From Lutispora thermophila DSM 19022 (lineage in GTDB: Bacteria; Bacillota; Clostridia; Lutisporales; Lutisporaceae), in the NCBI RefSeq assembly GCF_900142105.1, contig NZ_FQZS01000005.1:1-64000 (forward strand): a DNA stretch of 64,000 nucleotides, read 5' to 3'. Position numbers and translations under genes: made by a program. Positions 18,156 to 26,198 of the stretch are shown in pieces. A model generated the notes under the pieces. The model did not search any database. It was not told the DNA's origin and was given only the letters and a program-made list of their open reading frames with translations. Within the stretch, counting starts at the first letter, position 1. Each line of letters starts with the position of its first letter.

Positions 18156-18365
18156 ATGCCAATTATAGTGAATTTAGATGTGATGATGGCAAAAAGAAAG
18201 ATGTCATCCAGTGAGCTGGCTGAAAAAATTGGTATAAGTCAGGCTAATCTCTCCATTCTCAAGACTGGAAAGGCTAAAGCAATACGGTTTTCTACACTGG
18301 AAGCAATATGCAAAGCTCTTGATTGCCAACCTGGAGATATATTGGAATATAGCGAAAAAGCTTAA
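18156..18365 (+). CDS. Small Cro/CI-family HTH regulator (YozG-like)
   Basis: A 69-residue single-domain regulator. The helix-turn-helix is MSSSELAEKIGISQANLSIL followed by FSTLEAICKALDCQPGDIL, characteristic of the YozG/XRE group. GAGGAGGG precedes the ATG. It lies between two membrane protein genes and probably regulates this three-gene cluster. No operator was identified. Confidence 0.88.
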   Translation: MPIIVNLDVMMAKRKMSSSELAEKIGISQANLSILKTGKAKAIRFSTLEAICKALDCQPGDILEYSEKA

Positions 18366-18382
18366 AAAAGGAGGCAAAAAAA

Positions 18383-19951
18383 TTGAACGATAGTTTTTCA
18401 AGTTATAATAAAGCATTATTGATAAATGGTGAATCTAAGGCAACTGAAGCGGCTAAGTTAAGAGAGCCTTTTGAAACAGATAAGAAAGACAGCTTTTTTG
18501 CCATAATTGCTTATGTGCTAGGATTTTTCTTTGTCAGATGGGTAGTGTTTTCGTCATGGCAGGGTTGGGGAGTTACCATATTTTCAATTGGCTATTGTTT
18601 TGCAGTTACAATGTATATCATTAAAAAGGGTTTCAAGATTCCTAGAACAGGACTTTTTTGGCTTGTAATGGTTTTGCTTACGAGCATCAGTTATTCCATG
18701 TATGCGAACAATGGTTTGGAACCATGGAGAAGCTTATTTCTATTTTGTTCAGCAGTTTATTTTGTTGTTTGTGCCACAGAACAGCAAATATTGGGCAAAA
18801 CCAGCAATTTACTAATCATTGATAGTATTAATGCTTTGTTTGTTATTCCTTTTAAGAATTTCAGCTGTCAGTATAAGAGTATTTCTTTTACCAAGAATGC
18901 AAAAAAAGGTTCTGGGAAGCAGTTTTCATCAATTGCGCTGGGTTTGTTGCTGGCTATAATTATTGCTGGAATGGTTTTTCCGTTGTTGATGAGAGCTGAT
19001 AGTGGAGGCTTCTCAAAAATTGCACATGGTACCTATGAATTCTATCTTTTGTTGCAGAATCAGTTTATGGATATCATATTCAACATGATTATTGCAATTC
19101 CAATGTCTGCCTATATATTTGGCCTAGTGGCAGGTTGTGTTCACAAGAGATATTGTAGAACATTTAAAGAAGAAAATCTTCAGCAAACAGCTGATTCCAT
19201 GAGAATACTGACATCCATAACCATTTATACTACTCTGGGTGCAATATGCGGATTATATATAGTTTTCGTAGGAACTCAAATTCCTTACTTTTTCTCAGCA
19301 TTTGCAGGTCGAATACCTGAAGGATGGCAGGTTTATTCTGAATATGCCAGAAGTGGGTTCTTTGAGTTGTGTCAGATTGCAACCATCAATCTATCATTGC
19401 TAATATTAGCAAACCATATATGCAAAAAAACTGAAAAGGGATATTTAAAAATATTAAATTGCGTGCTATCATTGCTTACTTTATTGCTTATTGCTACAGC
19501 TTTCAGTAAAATGGCACTTTATATAAGTGTCTATGGACTTTCAATAAGAAGGTTTCTGCCATGCTTGTTCATGATTTTTCTTACAGTGGTTTTCAGTGCT
19601 ATTATAGCATTGCAGAAATGGCAATTTTCAATTATGAGGCTTTCGCTCATTACTGCCGCACTGATGATTTGCGGTTTTAGTCTGCTCAATCCGGACGGCT
19701 TTGTTGCAAATTACAATGCTAATAGATATCTTGCAGGAACATTAAAAGATTTTGATGTTACCATCCTATATCAATCAGGTCCTGCGGGAGTCGAATCTGC
19801 ATTGAAGGTTTATGCTGAGACTGAGGATCAAGCATTGAAAGCAGAGCTAGAAAACTATATTGAAGAGCAGCGGCTAATAAGTTTAAGCACATCAGGCAAG
19901 CCAAGTGATAATATACAGAATATGCTTATAAGAAAAAAGTTCCAACTGTAA
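18383..19951 (+). CDS. DUF4153/DUF4173-type polytopic membrane protein
   Basis: A 522-residue integral membrane protein with about eleven hydrophobic helices. The C-terminal soluble tail contains NANRYLAGTLKDFDVTIL, the arrangement seen in DUF4153/DUF4173 proteins. The start is TTG at 18383, with AAAAGGAGG about 9 bp upstream. It is the third gene of the DUF2975-HTH cluster, 18 bp after the regulator, and is closed by a strong terminator. Function unknown. No ATPase or catalytic motif seen. Confidence 0.7.
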   Translation: MNDSFSSYNKALLINGESKATEAAKLREPFETDKKDSFFAIIAYVLGFFFVRWVVFSSWQGWGVTIFSIGYCFAVTMYIIKKGFKIPRTGLFWLVMVLLTSISYSMYANNGLEPWRSLFLFCSAVYFVVCATEQQILGKTSNLLIIDSINALFVIPFKNFSCQYKSISFTKNAKKGSGKQFSSIALGLLLAIIIAGMVFPLLMRADSGGFSKIAHGTYEFYLLLQNQFMDIIFNMIIAIPMSAYIFGLVAGCVHKRYCRTFKEENLQQTADSMRILTSITIYTTLGAICGLYIVFVGTQIPYFFSAFAGRIPEGWQVYSEYARSGFFELCQIATINLSLLILANHICKKTEKGYLKILNCVLSLLTLLLIATAFSKMALYISVYGLSIRRFLPCLFMIFLTVVFSAIIALQKWQFSIMRLSLITAALMICGFSLLNPDGFVANYNANRYLAGTLKDFDVTILYQSGPAGVESALKVYAETEDQALKAELENYIEEQRLISLSTSGKPSDNIQNMLIRKKFQL

Positions 19952-19971
19952 TTTATAAATAGATATTTCTA

Positions 19972-20008
19972 AAAAACCTCTTCTGAGCTAGCATCAGAAG
20001 AGGTTTTT
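19972..20008 (+). terminator. Strong terminator
   Basis: AAAAACCTCTTCTGA (19972-19986) pairs perfectly with TCAGAAGAGGTTTTT (19994-20008) around a 7-base loop. Confidence 0.92.
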
Positions 20009-20204
20009 ACAACCCATAAAAAGCTGTTCACATTCATGCAGGAAAATATGAATCAAAATGCATTTATGTTAAAAAGAAGGTAAAAACAAAATTTTGTAGA
20101 AATAAATAAAAATTAAGGAATTATTATAATTTTTGCTCGATTATAATAGAATTTTATGTTCATAGTTGAATGATACATAAAAATGTATAAGTGAGGCGAA
20201 TGGT

Positions 20205-21056
20205 ATGAAACATACAGGAGAAGAAGTTTTACAATTATTTACAGAGTTAGCCCCATATCTTAATGATATTACTATTGAAGATATTGGAGTATCGGTAATC
20301 AAAGACGGTTACTATACCTGCTATGTGCATGGAAAATCTTTTGATTTAGGAATAAAGGCAGGGGAGCCTATGAAAGGCCAGGTATGCGAAGAGTGTATAG
20401 AAACAGGCAAGAAGGTTGTCAAAATGATTACCAAGGAGCAATCGGTTTTTGGAGTTCCTTATATTGCCTGTGCCTATCCTATTAAAGAAGGGATGAAAAC
20501 AATTGGTTGCGTTATAACAACTCAAGCTATTACCAATCAAGAGAAAATTAAAAGCATTTCATTTGATTTAGCTGCATCCACGCAAGAGTTTACAGCTAGT
20601 ATGGAGAAAATGGGGATAGGTGCTCAAGAATTAACAGATGTCTGCGGTAAACTTCGACAGCTGAGCAGCGACCTGGTTAATACCATTAAGGAAACTGATA
20701 AGATAGTGGAATTTATTCGAAATGTAGCTAACCAAACTAATCTTCTAGGACTTAATGCTGCAATTGAGTCTGCTCGTGTAGGTGAAGCAGGTAAAGGCTT
20801 TGGCGTTGTGGCTCAAGAAGTTAGGAAATTGGCTATTGAATGTGCTAATTCCGTTAATAGTATTCAAACTTTATTAAGTAAAATACAAGACTCAATTGCT
20901 CTTGTGAACGAAAAAGTGGAAATTATTGATAATACTGTGCAAAACCAAGAAGAATCGATACAGACTATGACCCAAACCAGCCAAGACTTTGCTACAATGG
21001 CTGGTGAGTTAGCAAATATTTCTGAAATCATGTTAAAAGGGACCGCAGTTGAGTAG
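20205..21056 (+). CDS. Soluble chemoreceptor with cysteine-containing sensor domain
   Basis: A 283-residue cytoplasmic MCP-like protein with no membrane helix and no HAMP. Residues 1 to about 110 form a small alpha/beta sensor with cysteines at 39, 61, 64, 89 and 102, including a CxxC (CEEC). Residues of about 125-283 form a short signalling hairpin with [20 protein letters not shown] and [13 protein letters not shown]. It resembles Bacillus YfmS in size and layout. The cysteines suggest sensing of redox state, metal or a bound cofactor, which is inference. It is monocistronic with its own terminator. Confidence 0.83.
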   Translation: MKHTGEEVLQLFTELAPYLNDITIEDIGVSVIKDGYYTCYVHGKSFDLGIKAGEPMKGQVCEECIETGKKVVKMITKEQSVFGVPYIACAYPIKEGMKTIGCVITTQAITNQEKIKSISFDLAASTQEFTASMEKMGIGAQELTDVCGKLRQLSSDLVNTIKETDKIVEFIRNVANQTNLLGLNAAIESARVGEAGKGFGVVAQEVRKLAIECANSVNSIQTLLSKIQDSIALVNEKVEIIDNTVQNQEESIQTMTQTSQDFATMAGELANISEIMLKGTAVE

Positions 21057-21413
21057 AAAAGCTTCAGAACCATATTTATGGATAACATCAGAGAATTCGG
21101 TTTTCATAGGTTTCTGTGGTACTTATTCGAATGTTAAACTTTATATTATATAATATTCAATATTTGTTGCTAGGAGAGATAAAGCAATATCCTGTGATCT
21201 GTATAGCAATAACAGGATATTGTTTTTGATTTCGTTATAGTATGAATGAGACCTTATATATTGTTAATTAATTTAAGACAGTAATGTATTGAATAAAACT
21301 TTAAAACTGTGCAAGTTGGTGGTAGAATTAATGTGTTTGGAAAAATAGATTATAATGACGTTTTTTGGAATTATATAGATAATAACTAAATGAAGTAAGG
21401 ATGAAGCAGAAGT
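21057..21413. other. Intergenic region with terminator
   Basis: After the terminator at 21185-21227 the rest is AT-rich, with no ORF or conserved structure that I can support. Confidence 0.5.
21185..21227 (+). terminator. Terminator of the soluble chemoreceptor
   Basis: CAATATCCTGT (21185-21195) pairs perfectly with ACAGGATATTG (21212-21222), followed by five T residues. Confidence 0.9.
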
Positions 21414-22535
21414 ATGGACAGATTAAAACCGGATAATGTAATGAAATTATTTAAAAAGGATCCTGTATTTTCAATTTCTCTTATACTGGCATTGATAAGC
21501 TGTACCTTGTCAAGACCTAAGGCGGACTATATAAACTTTGAAGTTCTGGCTTGCTTATTCAATCTGATGGTAGTGGTTAAAGCCTTTGAGGAACTATGCT
21601 TTCTGGATAAAGTTGCTGTAAGTATACTGAATAAATGCACAGATAGCCGTAAGGTATCTCTTGTGATGGTATTATTGAGCTTTTTCTCATCTATGGTTAT
21701 TACCAATGATGTGGCTCTCATAACTCTTGTGCCTTTGACATTGATTATCAGCAGAAAATCGGATATGGACATGCTTGTTACAGTTATACTTCAAACTTTG
21801 GCAGCTAACTTGGGCAGCAGCTTGACGCCTATAGGCAATCCTCAAAATCTGTATATTTTTTCTTATTATAGGCTTACAGCTTCTCAGTTTTTTGCATCTA
21901 TCAGTTTTTTAGCTGTATCAGGATTGGTATGGTTATGTGTACGAAGCCTTAGAAGCTCAAAAATTGAGTATGAGTTGAATTTGGGAAATGTAGATATTAA
22001 GGATAAAAAAAAGGCCACAATATGGGCCTTGCTATTTATCATAATAATATTATCTGTTTTTGATGTAATTAATTATAAGATAGTTTTTATAGCCACATTG
22101 ATAATAACATTTTTTATAAATAAGAGGCTTTTACTGAAAGTGGATTATTTGTTATTGGCTACTTTTGTTTGTTTTTTCATTTTTATAGGGAATATTTCCA
22201 ATATACCTTCGGTAGCTGAGTTTATGAAGCAAAATTTAGATGATCCGGTACAAACTTATTTCAGTTCCATCTTGTTAAGCCAGGTTATTAGCAATGTACC
22301 ATGTGCTATTTTTCTATCGAAATTTACTACTTATTGGAAGGAGCTGCTGCTAGGTGTTAATATCGGAGGAATGGGAACTATAATCGCATCTTTAGCAAGT
22401 GTAATATCCTACAAATTATTTGTAAAGGATAATCCCGGAAGCAGCAGAAAATATATCGGATTGTTTAGCCTTTATAATGTTATAAGCCTTGGTTTATTTA
22501 CATTTATCAACTATTTTATAGCTATAAAAAGATAG
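21414..22535 (+). CDS. ArsB/NhaD/SLC13-type anion permease
   Basis: A 373-residue membrane permease of the ion transporter superfamily, with about ten helices. Conserved segments are MVITNDVALITLVPLTL and ANLGSSLTPIGNPQNLY, the second matching the G(S/A)xxTPIGNPxN loop typical of ArsB/NhaD/citrate-type permeases. It is shorter than the common 420-450 residues. Substrate cannot be read: arsenite, sodium or dicarboxylate are all possible. No arsR or arsC is nearby. It converges with the cupin gene downstream. Confidence 0.8.
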   Translation: MDRLKPDNVMKLFKKDPVFSISLILALISCTLSRPKADYINFEVLACLFNLMVVVKAFEELCFLDKVAVSILNKCTDSRKVSLVMVLLSFFSSMVITNDVALITLVPLTLIISRKSDMDMLVTVILQTLAANLGSSLTPIGNPQNLYIFSYYRLTASQFFASISFLAVSGLVWLCVRSLRSSKIEYELNLGNVDIKDKKKATIWALLFIIIILSVFDVINYKIVFIATLIITFFINKRLLLKVDYLLLATFVCFFIFIGNISNIPSVAEFMKQNLDDPVQTYFSSILLSQVISNVPCAIFLSKFTTYWKELLLGVNIGGMGTIIASLASVISYKLFVKDNPGSSRKYIGLFSLYNVISLGLFTFINYFIAIKR

Positions 22536-22584
22536 TATTAAAATAAATGCTTTCTCGGAGGATTCTACCATTTATGAAGCAGAG

Positions 22585-23196
22585 TTAACGGTTTTGCCTT
22601 TTCTCTGCTTCTTCTGCATCTGCTTTTGTTTTATGAACTGTACCCCAAGGGTGTTGAGGTGGCGAATAAATTGAGTAAAGTTTGATGGGTTTATTTCCTG
22701 TGTTTATCAGATTATGCCATGTTCCTGCAGGTATTATTAATATGAAATCGCCGGATACTCTTGCCTCAAAATCCAACTTGTCTTTTCTGCTTCCCATTTT
22801 AACGATTCCTTGGCCTTCTTCGATTCTTATGAATTGATCCAGGTAAGGGTGAATTTCTAAGCCAATGTCTTTGCCTACATCAATGCTCATCAATGTAAGC
22901 TGTAAATGCTTTCCTGTCCATAAAGCAGTACGAAAATTTTTATTTTCTTTGGCAGCCGCTTCAATATTAATGACAAGAGGTTTAGGACCATAATCCTTTA
23001 ATCTGGTGTTACTGCAGCAATTCTTTTTCCATGTATGGCTATACGCACTATTATAATCTTCGGCATATTCTTCGCATCCGTCATAATCCTCCAGAAAATC
23101 TTCCCATAGTTCATGATTATAAAAGTATTGATTGGACCAATAAGGGCACATGTTCATGTAGTAAGGCCATGGATGATTCTTATATGAGTTTTTCAT
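22585..23196 (-). CDS. Cupin-domain protein
   Basis: A 203-residue protein. Residues of about 85-190 form a single cupin with the metal-binding pattern EIHPYLDQFIRIEEGQG and later IPAGTWHNLINTG. The N-terminal 60 residues are rich in Tyr, Trp, Asp and Glu (for example HPWPYYMNMCPYWSNQYF), a composition seen in spore coat-like proteins. The start at 23196 has AGGAG upstream. The ORF extends to 23343 but that part lacks a ribosome site. Cupins of this type are usually annotated as mannose-6-phosphate-isomerase-like. The substrate is unknown. Confidence 0.78.
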   Translation of the reverse strand: MKNSYKNHPWPYYMNMCPYWSNQYFYNHELWEDFLEDYDGCEEYAEDYNSAYSHTWKKNCCSNTRLKDYGPKPLVINIEAAAKENKNFRTALWTGKHLQLTLMSIDVGKDIGLEIHPYLDQFIRIEEGQGIVKMGSRKDKLDFEARVSGDFILIIPAGTWHNLINTGNKPIKLYSIYSPPQHPWGTVHKTKADAEEAEKRQNR

Positions 23197-23615
23197 GGTT
23201 TTACTCCTTTCATAGCTTTTATAAACCACAGGAAAGTATAATGCTACCTTGCTATAAACTTGACCTAGTGGATTTCTAAAACAATTCTTAATGGAGAGTA
23301 ACGAAAGCACTCCCTGAAATAATGAAGTGTTAATCAGGTTCATACTGAATCTTGACTTCTAATGGAGTTTAGATTCAGTAGAACGCGGACGAAAGGCTTC
23401 ATTGATTGATATAAATGCTTCCAAAGAAAGCCTTTTTTAATTATAATATGCTCTTTCAACGTGGAAGGTTCCTCAATGAGAAGTATAGTTAAGCTCAACA
23501 GTCATATAAAGTTATATGCACTGGAATAAGTTATGCATGGGTCGATAAATTATGCAAATTCCAGTAATTATGGACAATCCTTTATGCATAGACATGCAAA
23601 AAGGGGGATGAGCCA
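23197..23615. promoter_or_regulatory. Divergent regulatory region between cupin and methyltransferase genes
   Basis: About 420 bp. It holds a hairpin with 9-bp arms ACTGAATCT (23344-23352) and AGATTCAGT (23371-23379). Further right is a block with TTATGCA at 23531, 23550 and 23582, framed by ACTGGAAT (23520-23527) and ATTCCAGT (23558-23565). This looks like an operator array in front of the methyltransferase. Confidence 0.5.
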
Positions 23616-24353
23616 TTGGATACAGATATGATGATTGATAATGAATTTCATGATGATTATGATGAATGGCTTCAATGCTTAAATAGCCTATGGTGTGGAA
23701 AAAAAGTAGATGTGATCAAAAGAATAATCAAGATGTTTACAAGTCCGAAGGAAATTGTTCTTGATCCATTCATGGGTGATGGGACTACTGTTGAGGTAGC
23801 AAATACTTTGGATAGGAAAGCCATTGGATTTGAAATAAATGAAAAGTACATATCTGCTGTTATAGAAAGGCTAGAGGGGCATAGAGATAGTTATGAAATA
23901 ATCGAAGATAGCTGTATTAATATTACCAAATATCTATATGAAGAATCAGTGGATCTTTGCATTGCTACGCCACCATGGTTGAATATGTACCATAGAAACC
24001 ATGCAGGACATAAAAAGCAAAATGATTTTACCTTATTGCATAAGAATATAGGAAAGACAAGCAGCTATTCTTGCTATCTAAGTAACCTAGCAAAGGCTTT
24101 TTCAGAAGTGTATGAAGTTTTGAAACCAAATAAAATGTGTATTGTTATTGTAATGGATATGAGAAAAAGAGACAGGTTATATCCTTTACACATAGATTTA
24201 GCTAATATAATGGCTGATATTGGATTTATAATAGATGATTTAATAATATGGGATAGCAGGAAGGAACACAGTACTCTGAAAGCAGTGAGTAATTCCTGTG
24301 TTTATAGAACAAATATAGTACACGAGTATATCTGCATATTTAAAAAGGAATAG
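23616..24353 (+). CDS. Orphan SAM-dependent DNA methyltransferase, N4/N6 type
   Basis: A 245-residue DNA amino-methyltransferase. The SAM loop LDPFMGDGTT is at residues 49-58 and the catalytic motif is TPPW at 118-121, replacing the usual (D/N/S)PP(Y/F/W). The order is SAM motif first, catalytic motif second, the reverse of the common beta class. The N-terminus resembles what is normally the C-terminal half of such enzymes. There is little room for a separate target-recognition domain. The start is TTG at 23616, with AAGGGGGA upstream. No restriction endonuclease is adjacent, so it is probably regulatory or orphan. An RNA substrate is an alternative. Confidence 0.78.
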   Translation: MDTDMMIDNEFHDDYDEWLQCLNSLWCGKKVDVIKRIIKMFTSPKEIVLDPFMGDGTTVEVANTLDRKAIGFEINEKYISAVIERLEGHRDSYEIIEDSCINITKYLYEESVDLCIATPPWLNMYHRNHAGHKKQNDFTLLHKNIGKTSSYSCYLSNLAKAFSEVYEVLKPNKMCIVIVMDMRKRDRLYPLHIDLANIMADIGFIIDDLIIWDSRKEHSTLKAVSNSCVYRTNIVHEYICIFKKE

Positions 24354-24435
24354 AAAGAAAGTAGAATCCTATGATGATGCAATTAGAGCCTTAAACTTAT
24401 GAGGATATCGTGGAAAATATTTCATATAATTACAT

Positions 24436-24636
24436 CTACAATAATTCTAATAAAATAGCAATGCCAAAACCAATACATAAAATGCCTATAATAAGATAAA
24501 AGATAGCCGCAATACGATCTCCAACAAGCTTCCTTAACGCTACAGCTTTTCTGTTTTCCCAATAGAAGTCTGGTTTTAATAAAGTACAAATAGTAGTAAA
24601 TAGACCAATAAACAAAATCACAACTGCAGTTGCCAT
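24436..24636 (-). CDS. Small two-helix membrane protein (Imm17-like)
   Basis: A 66-residue protein with two hydrophobic helices (residues of about 2-20 and 43-65) flanking a charged segment PDFYWENRKAVALRKLVGD. Hydropathy and spacing resemble small proteins annotated as immunity protein 17, but no toxin gene is nearby, so the immunity label is weak. The ATG at 24636 has AAAGGAGA upstream. An upstream in-frame start at 24735 lacks such a site. Confidence 0.55.
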   Translation of the reverse strand: MATAVVILFIGLFTTICTLLKPDFYWENRKAVALRKLVGDRIAAIFYLIIGILCIGFGIAILLELL

Positions 24637-24813
24637 ATTTATATCTCCTTTACACTTGTTTATATGTACAAATACATTATATAATAAATGCATAAATATG
24701 TAAAACCATATCAAATCATGTAATTCATATTTCATTAAAAGAATTAGCTAGAAATATTAAACTTTATATTCAATATTAAGGCTACAGCTGAGTCAATTAC
24801 TGTAGCTTTAATA

Positions 24814-25563
24814 TTACTTATCAATAATTGCAACAGGACAGGAAACTACGCATTTACCGCAAACATCGCATAGCCCAATATCAGTGAACTGCTGTGATAT
24901 ATCCAGTAATCGGTTGTAGCATTGGAATCTATTGAAACCATCAATGCTAAGGGCATCGACAGGACAGGCTTTAACGCATTTCAAACAACTGCCGTTTTTA
25001 TAGTATAGGCAGTATTCTTCTTCTGTTCTCTCATCAGGGAATATTTCCTGGGACATAATTACGGTACCGTATCTTCCTGCACTTCCTGCTTTAGTTATGA
25101 GCATTCTATTTACACCGAACTTTCCTAGGCCGGCCACGTAGGCAGCACTTCTGTGGGACCATCCGGAGGTCAAGGTTTTCTCATCAAAGTTGTGGGTTGC
25201 TTTCACTGTTGCTGCCTTTATTCCAAATTGCACCAAAAAATCAATCATATTTTCGGATATATCATTGATTAGCTTGTTAGTTTTCACATAGGATTCAGCC
25301 CATTCGATAGAAACTGTATCGCCTACTCGATTGCTGGAAACAACGCTTTCAGAGAAAGGAATGAAAAAGGATACCACTGTTTTTGCTTCAGGAAGAATAT
25401 CTTGAGGATAAAGGTGTTGGAGTCCTGCATTGTTTTTTATGTTTTTAAATAATGGGTCATTGGCGGAAGAAAATCCAATCAGCGGTTGTCGGTAAAAGTC
25501 TCTTTCTTCTGATTCTGCCACTGATTTTTTTATCAGTTCAATAAGTTCATCTTTAATATTCAT
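24814..25563 (-). CDS. QueG-like 4Fe-4S ferredoxin-type reductase
   Basis: A 249-residue protein. The N-terminal part resembles the cobalamin-domain region of epoxyqueuosine reductase-like proteins (GLGKFGVNRMLIT near residue 150). The C-terminus has two cysteine clusters, CLKCVKACP and CDVCGKCVVSCP, expected to bind two 4Fe-4S clusters. It is shorter than QueG and probably not the tRNA enzyme itself. ATG 25563 is preferred over GTG 25572 because AAAGGAG lies 8 bp before it. It is divergent from the MarR gene and shares its operator region. Confidence 0.8.
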   Translation of the reverse strand: MNIKDELIELIKKSVAESEERDFYRQPLIGFSSANDPLFKNIKNNAGLQHLYPQDILPEAKTVVSFFIPFSESVVSSNRVGDTVSIEWAESYVKTNKLINDISENMIDFLVQFGIKAATVKATHNFDEKTLTSGWSHRSAAYVAGLGKFGVNRMLITKAGSAGRYGTVIMSQEIFPDERTEEEYCLYYKNGSCLKCVKACPVDALSIDGFNRFQCYNRLLDISQQFTDIGLCDVCGKCVVSCPVAIIDK

Positions 25564-25675
25564 TTCACCCACTCCTTTTATAAAGAAATGACATAAAGTT
25601 AAGCTATTGCTTTTATAGTAGCATAGTCCCCATTTTTAAATCAATGAATAAGTTATTGACTTTAGAGAAAAATTA

Positions 25676-25722
25676 GTTTAGCATTTAAGTATTGTTTTTA
25701 TATACTTTAGCACTAAAGTATT
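25676..25722. promoter_or_regulatory. Tandem MarR operators
   Basis: Positions 25702-25721 form a perfect palindrome, ATACTTTAG-CA-CTAAAGTAT. An 18-bp element, CTTTAGCACTAAAGTATT at 25705-25722, also occurs in degenerate form at 25676-25693 (15 of 18 identical, 29 bp apart). The main site ends just before the ribosome site of the MarR gene, as expected for autorepression. Confidence 0.75.
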
Positions 25723-25735
25723 TGGAGGTGTAAAT

Positions 25736-26173
25736 GTGTTAGAATTAGATGTGGCGATAAAGTTGAAGGAGACTCATCAGAAGATTACTCAAGTAATGCA
25801 ATTGAAAATAGATGAGTATGGCCTTACTTTTGGTCATTTGCGTCTTATGATGTTGATTGACATGTTTCCTAATGCAAGCCAAAAGCAACTGGCTGAAAAG
25901 ATGAGATTTACTCAAGGAGCTATGAGCATGGTAGTTAAAAAGCTGTTAAACCTCAGTATGCTGGAGCAAGTGGCTCAGGAGTCGGATATGCGGCATAAGA
26001 GATTGATTATAACTGATAAAGGCAGAGCTATGATAGATGAGTATACGGATCATATCAATAAAAAATATAAGGATATGTTCATTGGATTTAGCAGTGAAGA
26101 ACTATATGAGATTTATGATTATTTGACAAGAATTAATGATAATTTGGGCAGAATTATATCCAGTAATGATTGA
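25736..26173 (+). CDS. MarR-family repressor
   Basis: A 145-residue winged-helix regulator of the MarR family with dimerisation helices at both ends and the recognition region SQKQLAEKMRFTQGAMSMVV. The start is GTG 25736 after GGAGGTG, because the overlapping ATG is in a frame that stops at once. It directly precedes the two ABC exporter genes, so it very likely represses them and itself through the palindrome at 25702-25721, released by a drug-like ligand. Confidence 0.92.
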   Translation: MLELDVAIKLKETHQKITQVMQLKIDEYGLTFGHLRLMMLIDMFPNASQKQLAEKMRFTQGAMSMVVKKLLNLSMLEQVAQESDMRHKRLIITDKGRAMIDEYTDHINKKYKDMFIGFSSEELYEIYDYLTRINDNLGRIISSND

Positions 26174-26198
26174 TACTGACATGTAGAACAGGAGGGAT

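Noticed and set aside
24436-24636. Toxin-immunity system
   Set aside because: The small protein resembles immunity protein 17 only in hydropathy. No polymorphic toxin or secretion gene is adjacent.
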